This document shows, piece by piece, positions 1-11,964 of a DNA stretch of 64,000 nucleotides. Made by a program: the position numbers and the translations under genes. This DNA is from Pseudomonas sp. KU43P (GTDB lineage: Bacteria > Pseudomonadota > Gammaproteobacteria > Pseudomonadales > Pseudomonadaceae), in NCBI RefSeq assembly GCF_033095865.1, contig NZ_AP019365.1, forward strand, positions 2,081,501 to 2,145,500, written 5' to 3'. Under the pieces are notes generated by a model. It searched no databases. It was not told where the DNA came from and saw only the letters and a program-made list of their open reading frames with translations. Position 1 is the stretch's first letter, and the number at the start of each line of letters is the position of its first letter.

Positions 1-233
1 ATCTGGCTGTAGAAGGTGGCCACACCCTCGACGTCGCTGGCGGGGATGCCCAGCACTTCGCCGATGGCGTAGATGGCGCCGTCCGGCACCCAGCCACGTT
101 CCTTCTGGACGATCTTCAGGGCTTCGATGGACGCCGCGCGCGGGTCCTCGTAGTGATGCATCTCGTGCTCGATGGCCGAGCGCTCGGTTTCGCTCAGGGC
201 GAAACGGTCAGTCTGGATAAGCGTGCTGTTCAT
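1..233 (-). CDS. nuoE: NADH-quinone oxidoreductase subunit E, N-terminal part
   Basis: The gene is cut by the window start; only the first 77 codons are visible, beginning MNSTLIQTDRFALSETERSA and continuing through an EALKIVQKERGWVPDGAI stretch and GVATFYSQ, which are typical of the 24-kDa thioredoxin-like [2Fe-2S] subunit of complex I. The cluster-binding cysteines lie beyond the edge. It follows nuoCD with only 2 bases between stop and start, so it is translated from the same nuo operon mRNA. It works in the peripheral (NADH-oxidising) arm. Confidence 0.93.
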   Translation of the reverse strand, partial: MNSTLIQTDRFALSETERSAIEHEMHHYEDPRAASIEALKIVQKERGWVPDGAIYAIGEVLGIPASDVEGVATFYSQ

Positions 234-235
234 GC

Positions 236-2035
<1,800 letters not shown>

Positions 2036-2096
2036 TCAACGTTAAGAATGAAGCCAGGCCGCCGGCTCCTTCGGGAGCGGGCGGCAGGTCGCTGGA

Positions 2097-2774
2097 TCAG
2101 ACTTCGTCGGGGCTGCGCAGGTTGGTCACTGCAATGCGCTGCTCACGACGCAGGTCTTTCTGGGCTGGCATCTCGGCACGGTAAATACCTTGATCACCAA
2201 CAACCCAGGAAAGCGGGCGTCGTTCTTGGCCGATCGACTCCTGCAGCAGCATCAGGCCCTGCAGGAAGGCTTCGGGACGTGGCGGGCAGCCAGGCACATA
2301 GACGTCCACGGGGAGGAACTTGTCGACCCCCTGAACGACCGAGTAGATGTCGTACATGCCACCGGAGTTGGCGCACGACCCCATGGAGATGACCCATTTG
2401 GGTTCGAGCATCTGCTCGTACAGGCGCTGAATGATCGGCGCCATTTTGACGAAGCAGGTACCGGCGATGACCATGAAGTCGGCCTGACGCGGCGATGCCC
2501 GGATGACCTCGGCGCCGAAGCGGGCGATGTCGTGGGGCGCCGTGAAGGCCGTGGTCATTTCCACGTAGCAGCAGGACAGGCCGAAGTTGTACGGCCAGAG
2601 GGAGTTCTTGCGACCCCAGTTGACCGCGCCACGCAGCACATCTTCAAGTTTGCCCATGAAGATGTTCTTGTGGACCTGGTCCTCTAGCAGTTGATCGGTG
2701 ACGGTTTCCCGTTCACCGACCGGGTACTGCTCGTTGGGCGCATCCGGATCGATTCTGGTGAGATTGTATTGCAT
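2097..2774 (-). CDS. nuoB: NADH-quinone oxidoreductase subunit B
   Basis: 225 residues. It carries the N2 [4Fe-4S] cluster ligands of the PSST subunit: tandem Cys68-Cys69 (GLSCCYVEM), Cys134 (MGSCANSGG) and Cys163 (VPGCPPRPE). N2 hands electrons to quinone at the interface with NuoD. The start is 9 bases downstream of the nuoA stop, so the two are coupled. No anomaly in length or motifs. Confidence 0.97.
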   Translation of the reverse strand: MQYNLTRIDPDAPNEQYPVGERETVTDQLLEDQVHKNIFMGKLEDVLRGAVNWGRKNSLWPYNFGLSCCYVEMTTAFTAPHDIARFGAEVIRASPRQADFMVIAGTCFVKMAPIIQRLYEQMLEPKWVISMGSCANSGGMYDIYSVVQGVDKFLPVDVYVPGCPPRPEAFLQGLMLLQESIGQERRPLSWVVGDQGIYRAEMPAQKDLRREQRIAVTNLRSPDEV

Positions 2775-2783
2775 GCCAAAGCC

Positions 2784-3197
2784 TCATTGTTTCAGCTTCG
2801 CTTGCCGCTTGCGACGACCTTCGGGAGCCCAATCAAGTGCCCCGACGCGCCATAGGTAGACAAGACCTGCCAACAGAATTGCTATGAAAACGAGTGCTTC
2901 GACGAATCCGGTCCAGCCGCTTTCGCGGACGGACACAGACCATGCAAAGAGAAAGAGGGCTTCGATATCGAAGATCACGAACAGCATCGCGACCAGATAG
3001 AATTTGGCGGACAGGCGCAGGCGAGCGCTGCCGACGGGCAGCATGCCGGATTCGAAGGGTTCGTTCTTGGCGCGACCCCAAGCCTTGCTACCGAGCAGGC
3101 TGGACAGGCCGAGCATGAAGGCACACAGGCCGACGACACCCAGGAGGAAGATGGCAAAGCCCCAGTTGTGGGCGATGAGTCCTGCCGAATCGGACAT
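2784..3197 (-). CDS. nuoA: NADH-quinone oxidoreductase subunit A
   Basis: 137-residue membrane protein with three predicted helices (about residues 10-32, 65-90 and 98-118) and the conserved [19 protein letters not shown] loop characteristic of NuoA/ND3, the loop next to the quinone site. First gene of the nuo operon, preceded by a 380-base AT-richer non-coding region that must hold the operon promoter. The C terminus is lysine/arginine-rich. Confidence 0.95.
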   Translation of the reverse strand: MSDSAGLIAHNWGFAIFLLGVVGLCAFMLGLSSLLGSKAWGRAKNEPFESGMLPVGSARLRLSAKFYLVAMLFVIFDIEALFLFAWSVSVRESGWTGFVEALVFIAILLAGLVYLWRVGALDWAPEGRRKRQAKLKQ

Positions 3198-3306
3198 GCT
3201 AGAGATCCTTATACAGAGACCCAGCTCTGCAGTCTGAAATAAGTAGAGCGGCGACGTGGTGTCGCAGGTGCAGTGACCAAATGTCGCAGCTGAATCAATC
3301 GGGCTG

Positions 3307-3335
3307 ATTTTATGGGTAAACCCGGTGCAAGTAAA
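3307..3335 (-). promoter_or_regulatory. Candidate sigma-70 promoter for the nuo operon
   Basis: On the minus strand a TTTACT -35-like element (3335-3330) is followed after 17 bases by TAAAAT (3312-3307), about 110 bases before the nuoA start codon. The match is 4/6 and 5/6 to consensus with ideal spacing. This is pattern reading only; other AT-rich candidates exist nearby. Confidence 0.35.
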
Positions 3336-3467
3336 ATTTCTGTCGCAAATTTATTCGTAGCATTAAGAATAAAAATCCCTCCTAACTGGCTGAAAGCCTT
3401 GAAATTCGGGCATTGCACACGGTTTTGTTAATTATGTTTCTTGCCCGGTGTAACGAAAGGCTAACTT

Positions 3468-3486
3468 GGTAATGATAATTAATATC
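3468..3486. promoter_or_regulatory. Candidate Fur box upstream of nuoA
   Basis: The 19 bases GGTAATGATAATTAATATC match the classical Fur consensus GATAATGATAATCATTATC at 16 of 19 positions. The site lies in the gap between the YhhN stop (3578) and nuoA, about 270 bases upstream of nuoA. No small RNA or coding gene is evident beside it, so the target could be the nuo operon (rich in Fe-S clusters) or an unannotated transcript. Confidence 0.45.
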
Positions 3487-3577
3487 GTTTGAGCTGATCC
3501 CTGAAACTTTGTCTTGGCTGGATATTGCAAGTTCAATTGCCGGTACCCCCTACTTGCAAATGCGAAAGACTCTTGTT

Positions 3578-4240
3578 CTAGCAGTTTCCGGCGCCACCTG
3601 CACCGCTCTGGGTCAATACTTTGTCCGGTAAGCCGTGACGGGCTGACGAGGCAATTGCCCATTGACCCAGCCAATAGGCGAGGATGATCAGGTAGGGCGC
3701 GGCAGCGAATGGGCTGACGAAACGGTCGATGCCGATCAGGCTGTCGGAGAAGACGAAGAGGCAGGCACCCAGCGCGGCAAGGCCGCCGCAGGCCAGTGCG
3801 CGCCAGAGCATGGCGCTGATCGCCAGTGCGTAAACTGCCACGGGTATCAACAGCGGACCGAGACCGTGGCTGGCCAGTACGCCGAGCAGGCTGATGCCGG
3901 TGATGGCGCTCAATAGCAGGGCTGGTAGCGCTGCTCGCCGGGTTTGGCTGTAGTAGGCGCGCAGGTAGGCGAGGTGCGCGCAGAGGAAGGCGGCCAGGCC
4001 GAACACGAAGAGGTCGGCAGGGATGGCCAGCAAGATGTCGCCGAGCACCGAGAAGCCCAGGCCGATCGTGATCCAGCGGCGGTAGGGGGTGGCGGGTGCG
4101 GCGAGCATCCAGGCGATCAGGGCCAGGACCGGAACGGGCTTGAGCAGAAGACCCAGCAGGGTGTTGCCGGTGGCCAGTGCATATATATAGAAGGCGGCGG
4201 CTGCAGCGGCGACGATGAGCAGGTGGCTTGGACGGGGCAT
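3578..4240 (-). CDS. YhhN/TMEM86-family integral membrane protein (lysoplasmalogenase-like)
   Basis: About 220 residues and almost entirely hydrophobic, with roughly eight membrane segments and small conserved turns such as GFSVLGDILLAIP and FVFSDSLIGIDRF, which carry the paired acidic residues of the YhhN/TMEM86 family. Animal members hydrolyse lysoplasmalogen; the bacterial role is not settled. I start at the ATG at 4240 (MPRPSHLL), which has an AAGG element just upstream, rather than at the longer in-frame start at 4273. It is transcribed alone, with a REP pair upstream. Confidence 0.75.
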   Translation of the reverse strand: MPRPSHLLIVAAAAAAFYIYALATGNTLLGLLLKPVPVLALIAWMLAAPATPYRRWITIGLGFSVLGDILLAIPADLFVFGLAAFLCAHLAYLRAYYSQTRRAALPALLLSAITGISLLGVLASHGLGPLLIPVAVYALAISAMLWRALACGGLAALGACLFVFSDSLIGIDRFVSPFAAAPYLIILAYWLGQWAIASSARHGLPDKVLTQSGAGGAGNC

Positions 4241-4298
4241 GGGCGGACCTTGCTGCTGGGCTGCCCCAAGCATAGCTCGGATCCTGGGTTCTGCCGTG

Positions 4299-4382
4299 GC
4301 CCTATCGCCGGCAAGCCGGCTCCCACACCGAACGCATCAGCGCTAAAGATCCCTGTGGGAGCCGGCTTGCCGGCGATAGGGC
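4299..4382. repeat. REP pair (inverted)
   Basis: Two facing copies of the REP core GCCGGCAAGCCGGCTCCCAC separated by about 30 bases, able to form a long hairpin. It lies between the YhhN gene and the aceA terminator. The right-hand copy is part of the tandem duplication described for 4321-4532. Confidence 0.9.
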
Positions 4383-4532
4383 CGGCGCAGGCAAAAAAGG
4401 CCCGGAATCCTCGCGAATTCCATGCCTCCCACACCGAACGCATCGACGCTGAAGATCCCTGTGGGAGCCGGCTTGCCGGCGATAGGGCCGGCGCAGGCAA
4501 AAAAAGGCCCGGAATCCTCGCGAATCCCGGGC
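4321..4532. repeat. Tandem duplication of about 106 bases (REP half plus terminator region)
   Basis: The segment beginning TCCCACACCGAACGCATC at 4321 recurs at about 4427 with few changes, including the REP core, a GGCCGGCGCAGGC stretch, the A-run and AAGGCCCGGAATCCTCGCGAAT. The second copy ends in the complete aceA terminator. This is a local REP-associated duplication. Confidence 0.8.
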
Positions 4533-4535
4533 CTG
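4498..4535 (-). terminator. Rho-independent terminator of aceA
   Basis: Read on the minus strand, just after the aceA stop at 4556, GGCCCGGGATT and AATCCGGGCC-type arms form a GC-rich hairpin followed by a run of eight T. Position and T-tract fit a strong intrinsic terminator. Confidence 0.85.
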
Positions 4536-4555
4536 CTTTCAGCCATCCACGGTTA

Positions 4556-5881
<1,326 letters not shown>

Positions 5882-6373
5882 GGAAATAAACCTCGTCGCA
5901 TCGATCTTGGGGTAATTGTGCTGATGCTCACGAAGCGAATCAGGGGGCTGGCGGCTGTCCTGTCCGGGGGAGTGCGGCGGCGAACGCGAAGGCTCGAAGG
6001 GGAAGGAGGTGCAGGCCGGGCGAAGGTGTGCGCCTGCAGGTCGGCTCGTGGTTGCCTTGCTGCGGTGCTACGCGATTGCCAGTACTGCGGTGATGCGCTT
6101 CCGTCCCTCGGGACAACTTCTTCGTTGCAGTCGCAATCCCGTCGAACCGCCTTGTGGGCCGTATAGACACGAGGGGACTCCCGGGGTGTTGGGAGTGCGC
6201 CTCGAAGGCCCTTGCCAGGGCCCCTGATTAGCGGGAGCGAGGCCATCATGCCTTCGACAAAAAGTGCCTGTCAAATGATTTGTAGTGCTTTTTTTCGCTT
6301 ACTACATCTTTTGTCTAATGCGACTTGCTGGTCAGTTTCAAGGCCTTTGGTCGAGGCCTTGATTTGCCTGGGA
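5882..6373. other. Non-coding region upstream of aceA
   Basis: About 490 bases without a credible gene. On the minus strand there is a TTGACA at 6274-6269 followed 18 bases later by CATGAT (6250-6245), a weak sigma-70 candidate that would give aceA a long 5' leader. An AAGGCCCTTGCCAGGGCCC hairpin lies near 6208-6226. Convergence with the secretin-like gene is not an issue because both are on the minus strand. Confidence 0.4.
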
Positions 6374-7108
6374 TCAGTCGAGAAGGTCGACTTTGACACG
6401 CAAAGTCATGTTTTCACCCCGCTGGGTGCTGTAAGTGCGGCTTGACAGGTTGCGGTCCGCTTGAGACTGCTGGTTGTAGCCTGCCAGGGTAATCCATTCG
6501 CCCAGCCTTCCGGTGACGGTCGTGTCGGTGCTCTGTACTTTCACTACATCGGCACGTTCCTGGCTCATTCGGTCATTATTGGTGCTTATTTGCAGACGAA
6601 CCGTGTCGCCACTCAGGCTTGGCGTGACGTAGAAACCCTGGGTCACGTTGCGGTATTCGGTGTCGCTCTGGATACGCCCATAGCCGTCGGTGCTGGTGCT
6701 TGTGATCGGGATACTCTGGCCGACCTGGATCAGCGCCGGCTGGCCTTCACTGGCCTGAATCTGCTGCAGTCCGCCTTCGCGATTGCTGGTGCCGTAACGG
6801 ATGACGCGCCCATTGCCACGGTCGTCCTGGAAGTTGCTGTCGTTGTTGTCGACGCTGATCAGCAGGCGCTTCGGGGCGGTGTCCAGTTGCTGCATCAGGG
6901 CGCGCAGGTCGTCGATGCGCTCGGGGCTGGCGTTGACGATCAGCTTGTTCTCGAAGGCGCTGACACTGCCATCCCTGCCGATGAAGGACTGGGCAGCGGG
7001 CAACAGTTCGGCGCTGCTGCGGTGCTGCAACGGCAGCACCTCGGTGGCGGCTTGGGCAGTCAGGCTCGCAGCCAGCAGCAGCGAGGCGAAAAGAGGGCGT
7101 AGCGGCAT
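6374..7108 (-). CDS. Periplasmic protein with secretin N-type domain
   Basis: 244 residues with an N-terminal signal peptide (MPLRPLFASLLLAASLTAQA). Residues about 22-90 resemble a secretin N1 repeat (VLPLQHRSSAELLPAAQSFI ... NKLIVNASPERIDDLRALMQQLD), followed by a beta-rich tail with ALIQVGQSIPI. The pore-forming secretin core is absent, so this is not a channel by itself. A GGAG sits 9 bases before the ATG at 7108; an ATG at 7114 is an alternative. No secretion genes adjoin it, and the function is unknown. Confidence 0.7.
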   Translation of the reverse strand: MPLRPLFASLLLAASLTAQAATEVLPLQHRSSAELLPAAQSFIGRDGSVSAFENKLIVNASPERIDDLRALMQQLDTAPKRLLISVDNNDSNFQDDRGNGRVIRYGTSNREGGLQQIQASEGQPALIQVGQSIPITSTSTDGYGRIQSDTEYRNVTQGFYVTPSLSGDTVRLQISTNNDRMSQERADVVKVQSTDTTVTGRLGEWITLAGYNQQSQADRNLSSRTYSTQRGENMTLRVKVDLLD

Positions 7109-7273
7109 GTCCATGATCTCCGCAGGTTGAATCAACATGATGGCAAATTTGTCGGCGGTTTGTCGGGCGGGATGAGGGGCAGGGTTTCGCGGTGGCCGTT
7201 GTTCGACAAAATCCGTAACATCCCGCTTCTTCGTTTTTCGTACTGTCCGCACGGACTGCACCACAGGAATGCC

Positions 7274-8716
7274 ATGAAACCCGCCCGCCTTCGCGCCGAC
7301 ATGCTCGCCGGCCTGACCACGTCTTTCGCCCTGGTGCCCGAGTGCATCGCCTTTGCCCTGGTAGCCCACCTCAACCCGCTGATGGGCCTGTATGGCGCCT
7401 TCATCATCTGTACCCTGACGGCCCTGTTCGGCGGCCGCCCGGGCATGATCTCCGGTGCTGCGGGCTCCATGGCGGTGGTGATCGTCGCCCTGGTGGTGCA
7501 GCACGGCGCCCAGTACCTGCTGGCCACGGTGCTGCTGGGCGGGGTGGTGATGATCCTGTTCGGCGTTCTGCGCCTTGGCAAGCTGGTGCGTCTGGTGCCA
7601 TATCCGGTGATGCTCGGCTTCGTCAATGGCCTGGCGATCGTCATCGCCCTGGCCCAGTTGGAGCACTTCAAGCAAGGCGAGCAATGGCTCAGCGGCGCGC
7701 CGCTGTACCTGATGATCGGCCTGGTGGCGCTGACCATGCTGGTGGTCTACCTGCTGCCCAAGCTCACCCGGGCCGTGCCACCCGCATTGGTGGCGATCCT
7801 TGGCGTCGGTGTGCTGGTGTATCTGCTCGGCCTGCCTACCCGCACCCTCGGCGATATGGCGCACATTGCCGGCGGCCTGCCGGCGCTTGCCCTGCCGGAC
7901 GTTCCCTGGAACCTGGAGACCCTGAAAATCATCGCCCCATACGCGGTGTTGATGGCCATGGTAGGGCTGCTGGAAACCCTGTTGACCCTCAACCTCACCG
8001 ACGAGATCACCGAAAGCCGCGGCTATCCGGACCGCGAGTGCGTGGCCCTGGGCGCGGCCAACATGGTGTCGGGCCTGTGCGGCGGTATGGGTGGCTGCGC
8101 GATGATCGGGCAGACCGTGATCAACCTCAGCTCCAATGGCCGTGGCCGGCTGTCTGGGGTGGTCGCCGGGGTGATGATCCTGCTGTTCGTGCTGTTCCTG
8201 TCGCCGCTGATCGAGCGCATTCCGCTGGCGGCGCTGGTGGGTGTGATGTTCGTGGTCGCCCAGCAGACCTTCGCCTGGGCATCCTTGCGGGTGCTGCACA
8301 AGGTGCCGGTGAGCGATGTGCTGGCAATCATCGCGGTGACCGTGGTCACGGTGTTCACCGACCTGGCCACGGCAGTGCTGTTCGGCATCGTCATCGCCAC
8401 GATCAATTTTGCCTGGCAGCATGCGCGCGAGCTGTATGCCGAAAGCCATGAGGATGCTGAAGGGAGCAAGCACTACCAGGTGCACGGCACGCTGTTCTTC
8501 GCCTCCACCACGGCGTTTCTCAATCAGTTCGATGCGGCGGGCGACCCGGCCAGGGTGACCCTGGACTGCAAGCACCTGAGCTTCGTCGACTATTCGGCGA
8601 TTGCGGCGTTGAAGGCCTTGCGCGAGCGCTATGCCAAGGCGGGCAAGCACCTGCGGGTGGTGCACCTGTCGGAGCGTTGCAAGAAGCTGCTGAAGCGGGC
8701 TGGCGAACAGCACTGA
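7274..8716 (+). CDS. SulP-family anion transporter with STAS domain
   Basis: 480 residues. The membrane domain begins at once (RADMLAGLTTSFALVPECIA, a SulP first-helix signature with the usual P-E) and runs to about residue 395 with about 12-14 segments. A C-terminal STAS domain follows (about 400-480; TLDCKHLSFVDYSAIAALKAL). SulP proteins move sulfate, bicarbonate or dicarboxylates; the substrate cannot be read from the sequence. The start at 7274 has AGGA six bases upstream; the longer frame from 7127 overlaps the neighbouring promoter and lacks family similarity. Confidence 0.88.
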   Translation: MKPARLRADMLAGLTTSFALVPECIAFALVAHLNPLMGLYGAFIICTLTALFGGRPGMISGAAGSMAVVIVALVVQHGAQYLLATVLLGGVVMILFGVLRLGKLVRLVPYPVMLGFVNGLAIVIALAQLEHFKQGEQWLSGAPLYLMIGLVALTMLVVYLLPKLTRAVPPALVAILGVGVLVYLLGLPTRTLGDMAHIAGGLPALALPDVPWNLETLKIIAPYAVLMAMVGLLETLLTLNLTDEITESRGYPDRECVALGAANMVSGLCGGMGGCAMIGQTVINLSSNGRGRLSGVVAGVMILLFVLFLSPLIERIPLAALVGVMFVVAQQTFAWASLRVLHKVPVSDVLAIIAVTVVTVFTDLATAVLFGIVIATINFAWQHARELYAESHEDAEGSKHYQVHGTLFFASTTAFLNQFDAAGDPARVTLDCKHLSFVDYSAIAALKALRERYAKAGKHLRVVHLSERCKKLLKRAGEQH

Positions 8717-8730
8717 GTCGGTGGTGAGGC

Positions 8731-8776
8731 CATCGCCGGCAAGCCGGCTCCCACAGGGAGCCGGCTTGCCGGCGAT
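8731..8776. repeat. REP pair (tight inverted)
   Basis: Two facing REP cores (CATCGCCGGCAAGCCGGCTC ... CCGGCTTGCCGGCGAT) separated by only a few bases, forming a long hairpin between the convergent SulP gene and fusA2. It may serve as a shared transcription barrier. Confidence 0.9.
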
Positions 8777-8798
8777 CGAGAGCGAAGCCCTCGCTCGA

Positions 8799-10910
8799 TC
8801 ACTCCCCGCGGCTTTTCTTGACGATGCCATCGGCAATGCTTGCCGGCGCCTCGGCATAGCGGGTGAACTCCATGGTGTAGCTGGCCCGGCCCTGGGTCAT
8901 CGAGCGCATGGAGGTGGCATAGCCGAACATCTCTCCCAGCGGCACTTCGGCGCGGATCACCTTGCCGGCCGGGGTTTCGTCACCATCCTGGATCATCCCG
9001 CGGCGCCGGCTCAGGTCGCCCATGATGTCGCCCTGATACTCCTCGGGCGTCACCACCTCAACCTTCATCACCGGCTCCAGCAGCACCGCACCGCCTTTCT
9101 GTGACAGCTGCTTGGTGGCCATTGAGGCAGCGATCTTGTAGGCCATCTCGTTGGAGTCGACGTCGTGGTAGGAGCCGTCGAACACCGCCGCTTTCAGGTT
9201 GATCAGCGGGTAGCCGGCGAGCACGCCGTTCTTCATCTGCTCCTCGATGCCTTTCTGGATCGCCGGAATGTATTCACGCGGCACCACACCGCCGACGATT
9301 TCATTGATGAACTCCAAGCCTTCCTTGCCTTCATCGCCCGGTGCGAAGCGGATCCAGCAATGGCCGTATTGGCCGCGCCCGCCGGACTGGCGAACGAAGC
9401 GGCCTTCGATCTCGCAGGTGTTGCGGATCTTCTCGCGGTAGGCCACCTGCGGCTTGCCGATGTTGGCCTCGACGTTGAACTCGCGGCGCATGCGGTCGAC
9501 GATGATGTCCAGGTGCAGCTCGCCCATGCCGGAGATGATGGTCTGGCCAGTTTCCTCGTCGGTACGCACGCGGAACGACGGGTCTTCCTGGGCCAGCTTG
9601 CCCAGGGCGATACCCATCTTTTCCTGGTCGGCCTTGGTCTTGGGCTCTACCGCCACGGAGATCACCGGGTCGGGGAAGTCCATGCGCTCGAGGATGATCG
9701 GCTTGTCGATGTCGCACAGAGTGTCGCCGGTGGTCACATCCTTCATGCCGATCAGCGCGGCGATGTCGCCGGCGCACACGTCCTTGATTTCGGCGCGCTG
9801 GTTGGCGTGCATCTGCACCATGCGGCCGATGCGTTCCTTCTTGCCCTTGACCGAGTTGAGCACGGCGTTGCCGGAGCTGAGCACGCCGGAATAGACACGG
9901 GCAAAGGTGAGGGTGCCGACGAACGGGTCGGTGGCGATCTTGAACGCCAGGGCCGAGAACGGTTCCTTGTCGTCGGCGTGGCGCTCCAGGTGCTTTTCTT
10001 CATCGTCCGGGTCGGTGCCCCTGATCGCCGGGATTTCCGACGGCGCGGGCAGGTAGTCGATAACGGCATCGAGCATCAGCGGCACACCCTTGTTCTTGAA
10101 CGACGAGCCGAGAATGGTCGGCACGATTTCGTTGGCGATGGTGCGCTGGCGCAGTGCGGCCTTGATCTCGTCGATGCTCAGTTCCTCGCCGTCGAGAAAC
10201 TTCATGGTCAGTTCGTCATTGGCCTCGGCCGCCGCCTCGAGCATGTGCGCACGCCATTCGTCGGCCAGCGCCTGGAGTTCGGCGGGGATTTCTTCTTCGC
10301 GGTAGCTGGTGCCCTGGTCGGCATCGTTCCAGTAGATGGCCTTCATCTTCACCAGGTCGATCTGGCCGATGAAGTTCTCTTCGCTGCCGATGGCCAACTG
10401 GATCGGCACCGGGTGGTGCCCCAGGCGTTTGTCGATCTGCTTGACCACGCGCAGGAAATCGGCGCCCTGGCGGTCCATCTTGTTGATATAGGCCAGGCGC
10501 GGCACGTGGTATTTGTTGGCCTGGCGCCAGACAGTCTCGGACTGCGGCTCGACCCCGTCGGCGCCACTGAACACCACCACCGCGCCATCGAGCACGCGCA
10601 GAGAGCGCTCCACCTCGATGGTGAAGTCGACGTGGCCGGGGGTGTCGATGATGTTGAAGCGGTACTTGTCGGCGAACTGCTTGGTCGAGCCTTGCCAGAA
10701 GGCCGTGGTCGCCGCCGAGGTGATGGTGATGCCGCGCTCCTGCTCCTGGGCCATCCAGTCCATGGTCGCGGCGCCGTCGTGCACCTCGCCCATCTTGTGG
10801 TTGACCCCGGTGTAGAACAGGATGCGCTCGGTGGTCGTGGTCTTGCCAGCATCCACGTGGGCGACGATGCCGATATTGCGGTACAGCTCGATGGGCGTTG
10901 TACGGGCCAT
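8799..10910 (-). CDS. fusA: Elongation factor G (second copy type)
   Basis: 703 residues with all translocase GTPase motifs: [10 protein letters not shown] (G1), DTPGHVDF (G3) and [10 protein letters not shown] (G4), then domains II-V ending in the conserved [15 protein letters not shown] region. It catalyses ribosomal translocation or ribosome recycling. It is not in a str operon (no rpsL, rpsG or tuf nearby), so it is probably the paralogous fusA2 of pseudomonads. A 10-bp hairpin lies in its leader. Confidence 0.93.
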   Translation of the reverse strand: MARTTPIELYRNIGIVAHVDAGKTTTTERILFYTGVNHKMGEVHDGAATMDWMAQEQERGITITSAATTAFWQGSTKQFADKYRFNIIDTPGHVDFTIEVERSLRVLDGAVVVFSGADGVEPQSETVWRQANKYHVPRLAYINKMDRQGADFLRVVKQIDKRLGHHPVPIQLAIGSEENFIGQIDLVKMKAIYWNDADQGTSYREEEIPAELQALADEWRAHMLEAAAEANDELTMKFLDGEELSIDEIKAALRQRTIANEIVPTILGSSFKNKGVPLMLDAVIDYLPAPSEIPAIRGTDPDDEEKHLERHADDKEPFSALAFKIATDPFVGTLTFARVYSGVLSSGNAVLNSVKGKKERIGRMVQMHANQRAEIKDVCAGDIAALIGMKDVTTGDTLCDIDKPIILERMDFPDPVISVAVEPKTKADQEKMGIALGKLAQEDPSFRVRTDEETGQTIISGMGELHLDIIVDRMRREFNVEANIGKPQVAYREKIRNTCEIEGRFVRQSGGRGQYGHCWIRFAPGDEGKEGLEFINEIVGGVVPREYIPAIQKGIEEQMKNGVLAGYPLINLKAAVFDGSYHDVDSNEMAYKIAASMATKQLSQKGGAVLLEPVMKVEVVTPEEYQGDIMGDLSRRRGMIQDGDETPAGKVIRAEVPLGEMFGYATSMRSMTQGRASYTMEFTRYAEAPASIADGIVKKSRGE

Positions 10911-10931
10911 GACGGACTACCTGCGGCGATG

Positions 10932-10965
10932 CGGATTCTCCCACGGTAGCAGAGCGGGAGAATCC
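10932..10965. promoter_or_regulatory. Perfect 10-bp hairpin in the fusA2 leader
   Basis: GGATTCTCCC (10932-10941) and GGGAGAATCC (10956-10965) pair perfectly around a 14-base loop, 22 bases upstream of the fusA2 start. There is no T-tract on the fusA2 side, so it may be an operator or RNA structure rather than a terminator. Confidence 0.5.
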
Positions 10966-10983
10966 TGCTTTACCGCCGGGCCG

Positions 10984-11409
10984 TCAGTCGGCCTGGGCTT
11001 GCAGCAGCCAATGGCCTTCCACGTCACGGGCCAGGCCGCTGGCCGTCAGCAGGGCCAGCAGGCGCTCGTGCAGGGCGGCGTCGGTGAAGGTCTTGAGCGT
11101 GGCCAGGTCGAGGGTGCCGGCCAGGGTCAGCTCGGCCTTGGTGTACGACAGCCAGGCTTTTTTCAGTGCTTGTGCCACATCGCTGCCAGCGGTGCTGGCG
11201 AAGCGGCGGTGCCAGCTGCGGCCTTCGAAGGTGAAGGTGTGCAGGTGGCTGTAGGTGCTTTCGTCAGCGCCCTCAACGCAGCGGTGGCAGCGGCATGGGC
11301 CTTCGCCGAAGGCAGTGCGCAGGTAGCTGTTGAAGTCCACGACGGGCTTGAGGGTCAGGCGTTTGTCGACCTCGAACAGGTCGGCGATCAGGGGTTCTTC
11401 GGCGCTCAC
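10984..11409 (-). CDS. Conserved hypothetical protein
   Basis: 141 residues from a GTG start at 11409 (VSAEEPLIADLFEVDKR), chosen because GAGG lies 7 bases upstream and because the longer in-frame extension to 11595 merely translates REP sequence. It has a pair of cysteines in GPCRCHRCVEG and ends HWLLQAQAD. No signal peptide or membrane segment. I do not recognise a family; the Cys-x-Cys-x2-Cys cluster could bind metal. Confidence 0.6.
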   Translation of the reverse strand: MSAEEPLIADLFEVDKRLTLKPVVDFNSYLRTAFGEGPCRCHRCVEGADESTYSHLHTFTFEGRSWHRRFASTAGSDVAQALKKAWLSYTKAELTLAGTLDLATLKTFTDAALHERLLALLTASGLARDVEGHWLLQAQAD

Positions 11410-11505
11410 TCGGTGTCCTCGTGTGGTGTGGCGTGCATCGGCGGGCACCCTACCAGATCGGGGCGGGGGAGGCCATGTGGTTGTGGCCGGGCAGGCCCGG
11501 CCTGA

Positions 11506-11579
11506 GCGCCGGCAAGCCGGCTCCCACAGGGATCGCCATTGTTGACCCGACCGGTGTGGGAGCCGGCTTGCCGGCGATA
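11506..11579. repeat. REP pair (inverted)
   Basis: Two facing REP cores separated by about 30 bases between the divergent genes at 11409 and 11659. Confidence 0.9.
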
Positions 11580-11658
11580 AGGATGGTAGAGACAACCAGG
11601 CACGGCTGCCGTACTCTACGCGCCCCCAAGCCTACATCCGACACCGAGGTAACCCCGC

Positions 11659-11961
11659 TTGAGCAACAAGTACCCGTACACCGCCACCGTGACCATCAGC
11701 GCCGAAGACCGTGGCGGCGATACCGAGGCCTCCGAGAACCCCAGCATGCGTGTCGGCCTCGAAGCGGTGACCGAAACCCTGAAAAAGGTGCATTTCGTCG
11801 GTACGCTCGCAGCGCCCGAGAAACCCGCTACGCACATCTGCGTGACCCTGGAGAACGGCCTGACCTACTACGGCCCGATCGTCAACGGCCACGCCGAACT
11901 CGAAGGCGGTTGGATCGCCTTCGAATCCGACATGCTCACCCCCGAAGAACTGGGCCTGTAA
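11659..11961 (+). CDS. Small conserved hypothetical protein
   Basis: 100 residues, acidic and soluble, beginning at a TTG codon preceded by GAGG nine bases upstream. The sequence SNKYPYTATVTISAEDRGGD ... ENGLTYYGPIVNGHAELEGG suggests a small beta-rich domain. Convergent with the aminotransferase, three bases apart at the stops. No function can be assigned. Confidence 0.6.
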   Translation: MSNKYPYTATVTISAEDRGGDTEASENPSMRVGLEAVTETLKKVHFVGTLAAPEKPATHICVTLENGLTYYGPIVNGHAELEGGWIAFESDMLTPEELGL

Positions 11962-11964
11962 GCC

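Larger units (their letters stand above)
3198..3577. other. Non-coding region upstream of nuoA
   Basis: 380 bases, AT-richer than its surroundings. It contains the candidate Fur box and nuo promoter listed separately. Short open frames here have no recognisable product. I see no tRNA or convincing terminator. Confidence 0.6.

Noticed and set aside
4299..4532. CRISPR-like spaced repeats
   Set aside because: Repeats are inverted REP pairs with irregular spacing, present at many intergenic sites, without cas genes.
7115..8857. Upstream extension of the secretin-like frame opposite the SulP gene
   Set aside because: Antisense to a clear transporter and rich in His/Gln/Arg as expected of a shadow; the real protein starts with a signal peptide at 7108.
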